Shown one piece after another: positions 31,350 through 34,430 of a stretch of DNA of 34,430 nucleotides. Under the pieces are notes generated by a model. That model was not told the DNA's origin. It saw nothing but the letters and a program-made list of their open reading frames with translations, and made no database searches. Positions within the stretch are counted from its first letter, which is position 1; each line of letters opens with the position of its first letter. The stretch is from CAZNNH01 sp964574335. Its GTDB lineage: Bacteria > Acidobacteriota > Vicinamibacteria > Fen-336. The position numbers were made by a program, and so were the translations under genes. Location: assembly GCA_964574335.1 (NCBI GenBank), contig CAZNNH010000054.1, positions 1-34,430 on the forward strand, given 5' to 3'.

Positions 31350-33979
31350 GCGAACTCCTCGAAGTCGCCGGCCAGGAAGCGGTCGACGAAGCGCGACACG
31401 GCGGCCTCGGAGCGGACCAGCATGTCGAGCTGCCGCGCGCAGCCCATCAGCCTGCCCAGCGCCGCGAGCCCCCGCTCGCACACCGGCTCCGGATAGCGGC
31501 GCAGCCGGGCCGCCACCAGGTCGCCGCGCCGCTCGGCGGCGAAGCCCAGGCGCTCCAGGACCTGGGCCAGGAACAGCGCCCGCAGGTCCCGCTGGACCCG
31601 GCCCGCCCCGCCCCCCCAGAAGCGGAAGGTGACGTGGTTGCTCTCGGGGATCTCGCCCACGAAGGCGTCGATCATGGCGTAGTGGTAGGCCAGGCGGGCG
31701 TTGAGGTTGAGGTAGTCCTGGGCCACCACCACGTAGATGCCGCCCCCCAGACGCTCCACGTCCCGGCCGGCCTCGGTCACGGCGGATGAGAACACCGAGG
31801 CCAGCCCGCCCAGGTCGAGGTTCTGGCGACCGCTCCAGCGGATGCCCGGCGCCGTCATCCCCCGCCACAGGGCCTGGAACGGCCGCGACAGCACCTGCTC
31901 GGGCGTGACCTCAGGGGACCCGCGGGCCGGGCCTTCCGCCTCCGCGATGCCGCCGCCGGTGTCGATGACGAAGACCGCCTCGGCCAGGGTCTCGGTCCGC
32001 AGCCGGCGCGCCCCGGCGGGCGAGGGCCCGCCTCGGGGCCCGCCCTGCTCGAACAGGGCCGCCACTCCGCGCTCGTGGCAGAAGCGGACGATGTCGTGCA
32101 GCGAGCCGCAGTCCTCGGGACGGAAGGAGGCGGCCTGAGGGTCGGTCAGGTCGAGCTGGAGGATTCGACGATGTAGCGGGTTCCGGGCCCCGGAGCGCAG
32201 GTCGCGGGTGCGCCGGCGGGCCTCGCGGCGCGGCCGGGGCCAGGCCTCGCCGTCGTACACCTCCAGGCGGCCGGCATCCAGCGAGACCCGCGCCCCCTGG
32301 ACCAGCACCTGGGTGGCCCGGGGCATGCCGAAGACGCTGGGCACGCCGAAGCCGCGCGCCAGCGAGGCCAGGTGACCGGTCAGGCTGCCGTGCTCGGCGA
32401 TCAAGCCCTCGACCCGGGCCAGCAGGTGTCCCAGCTCCGGGGCGGCCTGCGAGACGACCAGGATGCTGTCGTCGGGGATCTCCTCCGCGCCCACGCTCCC
32501 CTGCAGGTGAAAGACACGGCCCACCACCCGTCCGCCGACGATGGTGACCCCGCCCTTGAGGATGGGCGGAGAGGCGGGAGAGACGGCGCCGGTTCCGGCG
32601 GACGCCACCGCGGTCAGCGGACGGGCCTGCAGCAGGAACACCCGCCCGTCACGATCGATCGCCCACTCGATGTCGAGGGGCTCGTCGAAGACCCGCTCGG
32701 CCTCGAGGCCGAGGCGGGCGAGGGCTGCGGCGGTGAGCGGTGTCTCGGCGAGCGACGTCTCAGGAGCCCCGCTCGGCGCGGTACGCGCGGTGTCAGGCAT
32801 GGCGCGCGTACCGCGGTCGGCCAGCGTCTCAGCCGTCGCGCGCGTACCGCGGTCGGCCAGCGTGTCAGGCATGGCGCGCGCGCCGCGGCCGGCCAGCGTC
32901 TCAGAAGTCCCGCGCGGCCCGCCCGGTGGCTCGGCCGTCCCGGGCGCGGCTTGCGCTGGCGGCTCGGGGGTGGTCTCGGCGACCGCGCGGGGGACCCGGC
33001 GGGTCTCGCCTTCGACCGCGCCGCTCACCAGATCGGATGCCAGGCCCCGCACCGAGCTGACGATCATGCTGTCGTCGTGCGGGTCGGACGGGTCGCGGGT
33101 ATAGAGGACGCCGGCCGCCCAGGCGTCGACCATCGGCAGGCACAGCACCGCCATCGGCGTGGCCAGCTCGAAGCAGCCACACGCCAGGCGGTAGTAGACG
33201 GCGTGCTCGGAGAGGCTGCTGGCCACCACCTGCCGCCAGGCCGAGGCCAGCTCGGACGACGGGACGTCGAGGAGGCTCTCGAACTGGCCGGCGAAGCTGA
33301 AGGGGCCGTCCTCGCCCACCGCGCTGGACCGCACCGCCCAACGCGTCTCGGCCGGCCACGCGACGGCCGCCGACCGGATCGCCTCCACCAGCTCGCCCGG
33401 CACCGTGGCCCCGAGCAGCAGGGACCGGGCCTGGGCCAGGTCCCGTCTCAGCCGGCGGGCCTCGACGGCGAGGTCGACCTCCTTGAGCAGCTCGCGGAGG
33501 CGATAGCCGATCCCGTCGCGGGCCAAGAGGCGGGCGTGGGCGGCGGTGGTGACCACGAAGCCGTCGGGGACCCGCTCCGGCAGCGCCGCCGCCAGCTCCC
33601 CCAGCCGCGCCGCCTTGCCGCCGACCAGGGGCGCCTCATTCCGGCCGCAGGAGAACAGCGGCACCACCAGCGGGTCGAGCTGCACCCGCGAGCGCTCCGC
33701 CGCCAGCAGCCGCCGGATCTCGCCCTCGATGCCGGCGTGGACCGGGTACAGGCCGCGGTGACGACCCCGCGCCAGCAGGTTGGTGGTCTGAGCCTGGAGC
33801 AGGGTCCCGTCCAGCAGCCGCCGGGTGCGAGCCCGGATCACCGGGTCGCCCGGCACCAGCAGCCGCAGGTCGAACTGCAGCTCGGCCAGCAGCTCGAGGA
33901 GCTCGCCGTTGCGGTCGAGCAGGTCGCGCAGCGCCTCGTGCCGCGAGCGGATCTCCACGGCCCCGACGGTCTCGGGCAT
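31346..33979 (-). CDS. PEP-synthase-like protein lacking the TIM-barrel domain
   Basis: The 877-residue product has about 105 N-terminal helical residues, then the PEP synthase/PPDK ATP-binding domain (about 117-455: LVGGKAARLGELA, WAVRSSAVGEDGPFSFAGQFES, LDIEWAIDRDGRVFLLQARPL). A swivelling phospho-His domain at about 475-575 has the catalytic His in GSLTGHLASLARGFGVPSV (His 536). The PEP-binding barrel of true PEP synthase is absent; a C-terminal domain of unknown fold (about 600-877, with NHVTFRFWGGGAGRVQRDL) takes its place. The ATP-binding domain is interrupted at about 331-410 by low-complexity repeats. It probably transfers phosphate from ATP through His 536 to an unknown acceptor. It lies between a receiver gene and a kinase gene in one operon, so a signalling role is likely; that is inference. 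Confidence 0.86.
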   Translation of the reverse strand: MPETVGAVEIRSRHEALRDLLDRNGELLELLAELQFDLRLLVPGDPVIRARTRRLLDGTLLQAQTTNLLARGRHRGLYPVHAGIEGEIRRLLAAERSRVQLDPLVVPLFSCGRNEAPLVGGKAARLGELAAALPERVPDGFVVTTAAHARLLARDGIGYRLRELLKEVDLAVEARRLRRDLAQARSLLLGATVPGELVEAIRSAAVAWPAETRWAVRSSAVGEDGPFSFAGQFESLLDVPSSELASAWRQVVASSLSEHAVYYRLACGCFELATPMAVLCLPMVDAWAAGVLYTRDPSDPHDDSMIVSSVRGLASDLVSGAVEGETRRVPRAVAETTPEPPAQAAPGTAEPPGGPRGTSETLAGRGARAMPDTLADRGTRATAETLADRGTRAMPDTARTAPSGAPETSLAETPLTAAALARLGLEAERVFDEPLDIEWAIDRDGRVFLLQARPLTAVASAGTGAVSPASPPILKGGVTIVGGRVVGRVFHLQGSVGAEEIPDDSILVVSQAAPELGHLLARVEGLIAEHGSLTGHLASLARGFGVPSVFGMPRATQVLVQGARVSLDAGRLEVYDGEAWPRPRREARRRTRDLRSGARNPLHRRILQLDLTDPQAASFRPEDCGSLHDIVRFCHERGVAALFEQGGPRGGPSPAGARRLRTETLAEAVFVIDTGGGIAEAEGPARGSPEVTPEQVLSRPFQALWRGMTAPGIRWSGRQNLDLGGLASVFSSAVTEAGRDVERLGGGIYVVVAQDYLNLNARLAYHYAMIDAFVGEIPESNHVTFRFWGGGAGRVQRDLRALFLAQVLERLGFAAERRGDLVAARLRRYPEPVCERGLAALGRLMGCARQLDMLVRSEAAVSRFVDRFLAGDFEEFA
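32790..32897 (-). repeat. 36-base tandem repeat inside the PEP-synthase-like gene
   Basis: Three in-frame 36-base units (32790-32825, 32826-32861, 32862-32897) plus a partial fourth encode TLADRGTRA-type repeats. First and third units are more alike than either is to the second, which hints at duplication of a two-unit block. The array falls in a linker within the ATP-binding domain region. Confidence 0.87.
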
Positions 33980-33996
33980 CGCCGCCGGCCCCCGGC

Positions 33997-34362
33997 TCAG
34001 CCTTTCAGCTCGGCGGCGGCCCGCGCGATCACCTGGCGCAGGTCGTCGGGCTTGAACGGCTTGGCGATGAAGTCGAAGGCGCCCTTGGCCAGCGCCTCGC
34101 GGGCCACCTCGACCGTCGCGTAGCCGGTGATCACGATCACCTTGGTCCGGTCCGAGTGCTCCAGCACGTGCTCGAGCACCTGGATGCCGTCCACCTCCTC
34201 CATCCGGACGTCGGTGACCACGATGTCGAAGTCCTTCGAAGAGAGACGCTGGAGGGCCGCGCGGCTATCCTCGAAGACCTCCACCGCGTGGCCGTTCTTC
34301 TCCAGGGCCGCCCGCAGCCGCCGGCCCACGATCGGCTCGTCATCCAGGATGAGGATCTCCAA
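33997..34362 (-). CDS. Single-domain response regulator (receiver only)
   Basis: The 121-residue product is a bare receiver: LILDDEPIVGRRL acidic pocket, phospho-acceptor Asp 51 in IVVTDVRM, VIVITGYAT with the conserved Thr region, and the FIAKPFKPDDL Lys loop. With no output domain it must act by protein contact or as a phosphorelay intermediate. The start is TTG at 34362 (GGAGGG, good spacing). It is the first gene of the receiver / PEP-synthase-like / histidine-kinase operon, 17 bases before the next start. The remaining 68 bases to the window edge should hold the promoter. Confidence 0.93.
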   Translation of the reverse strand: MEILILDDEPIVGRRLRAALEKNGHAVEVFEDSRAALQRLSSKDFDIVVTDVRMEEVDGIQVLEHVLEHSDRTKVIVITGYATVEVAREALAKGAFDFIAKPFKPDDLRQVIARAAAELKG

Positions 34363-34430
34363 GGAACCCTCCTTCCGCGGCGCCCGAAGTGAATTCGGTC
34401 GCCGCTATCGAGCGGGGGGCTCCCGCCCCC

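Overview
The window is a very GC-rich stretch of a Gram-negative bacterial chromosome. Evidence for this is a lipoprotein, a beta-barrel outer-membrane protein, TonB/ExbD-type proteins and sigma-54 regulators. Gene content and style (ECF sigma modules, PqqD/HprK-like clusters, sensor kinases, many 4-base ATGA/GTGA gene overlaps) would suit Acidobacteriota or a deltaproteobacteria-like lineage, but no marker gene fixes the taxon. The first 55 bases are almost pure G and look like a contig-end artefact.

Layout. 97-3756 (- strand): a TVP38/DUF547 fusion, a lipoprotein parvulin isomerase and a corrinoid-binding protein. 3930-6662 (-): ExbD, ECF sigma factor, small membrane protein (probable anti-sigma) and two TonB-C-terminal proteins, partly translationally coupled. 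6844-8582 (+): a second ECF sigma module of three overlapping genes. 8626-14037 (-): a possible peptide-maturation cluster of hydrolase, 54-codon ORF, NTP_transf_5-type nucleotidyltransferase, HprK-like kinase, PqqD protein fused to an exported-looking Cys-rich tail, and PRMT-like methyltransferase. 14373-16006 (-): a Ca-binding-like secreted protein coupled to an outer-membrane barrel. 16266-20331: metallo-beta-lactamase-fold protein, M14 carboxypeptidase, two very small proteins and a YpfJ-type metallopeptidase. 20332-21496: a decayed region with one broken gene. 21497-26385: a small membrane-anchored protein and a 1424-residue exported HEAT/LRV-like solenoid. 26627-34362 (-): an NtrC-type response regulator/kinase pair, then a receiver / PEP-synthase-like / histidine kinase operon.

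Two signals stand out. First, the 8.6-12.4 kb cluster combines a PqqD recognition domain in the same chain as a twin-arginine-like segment and a six-cysteine peptide, beside HprK-like kinase, nucleotidyltransferase and methyltransferase genes. It looks like a natural-product (RiPP-like) or peptide-modification system that I cannot match to a described pathway. Second, a 64-base palindromic element (five full copies, two remnants, plus one 64-base palindrome of a different sequence) recurs through the window, and nearly every copy sits on a stop codon. Three unrelated proteins share the C-terminus GSGLDF because their last codons and stop are inside the element, and a fourth ends in the element's other arm. 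One copy carries a decayed, internally deleted duplicate of the tail of the gene at 7695-8582.
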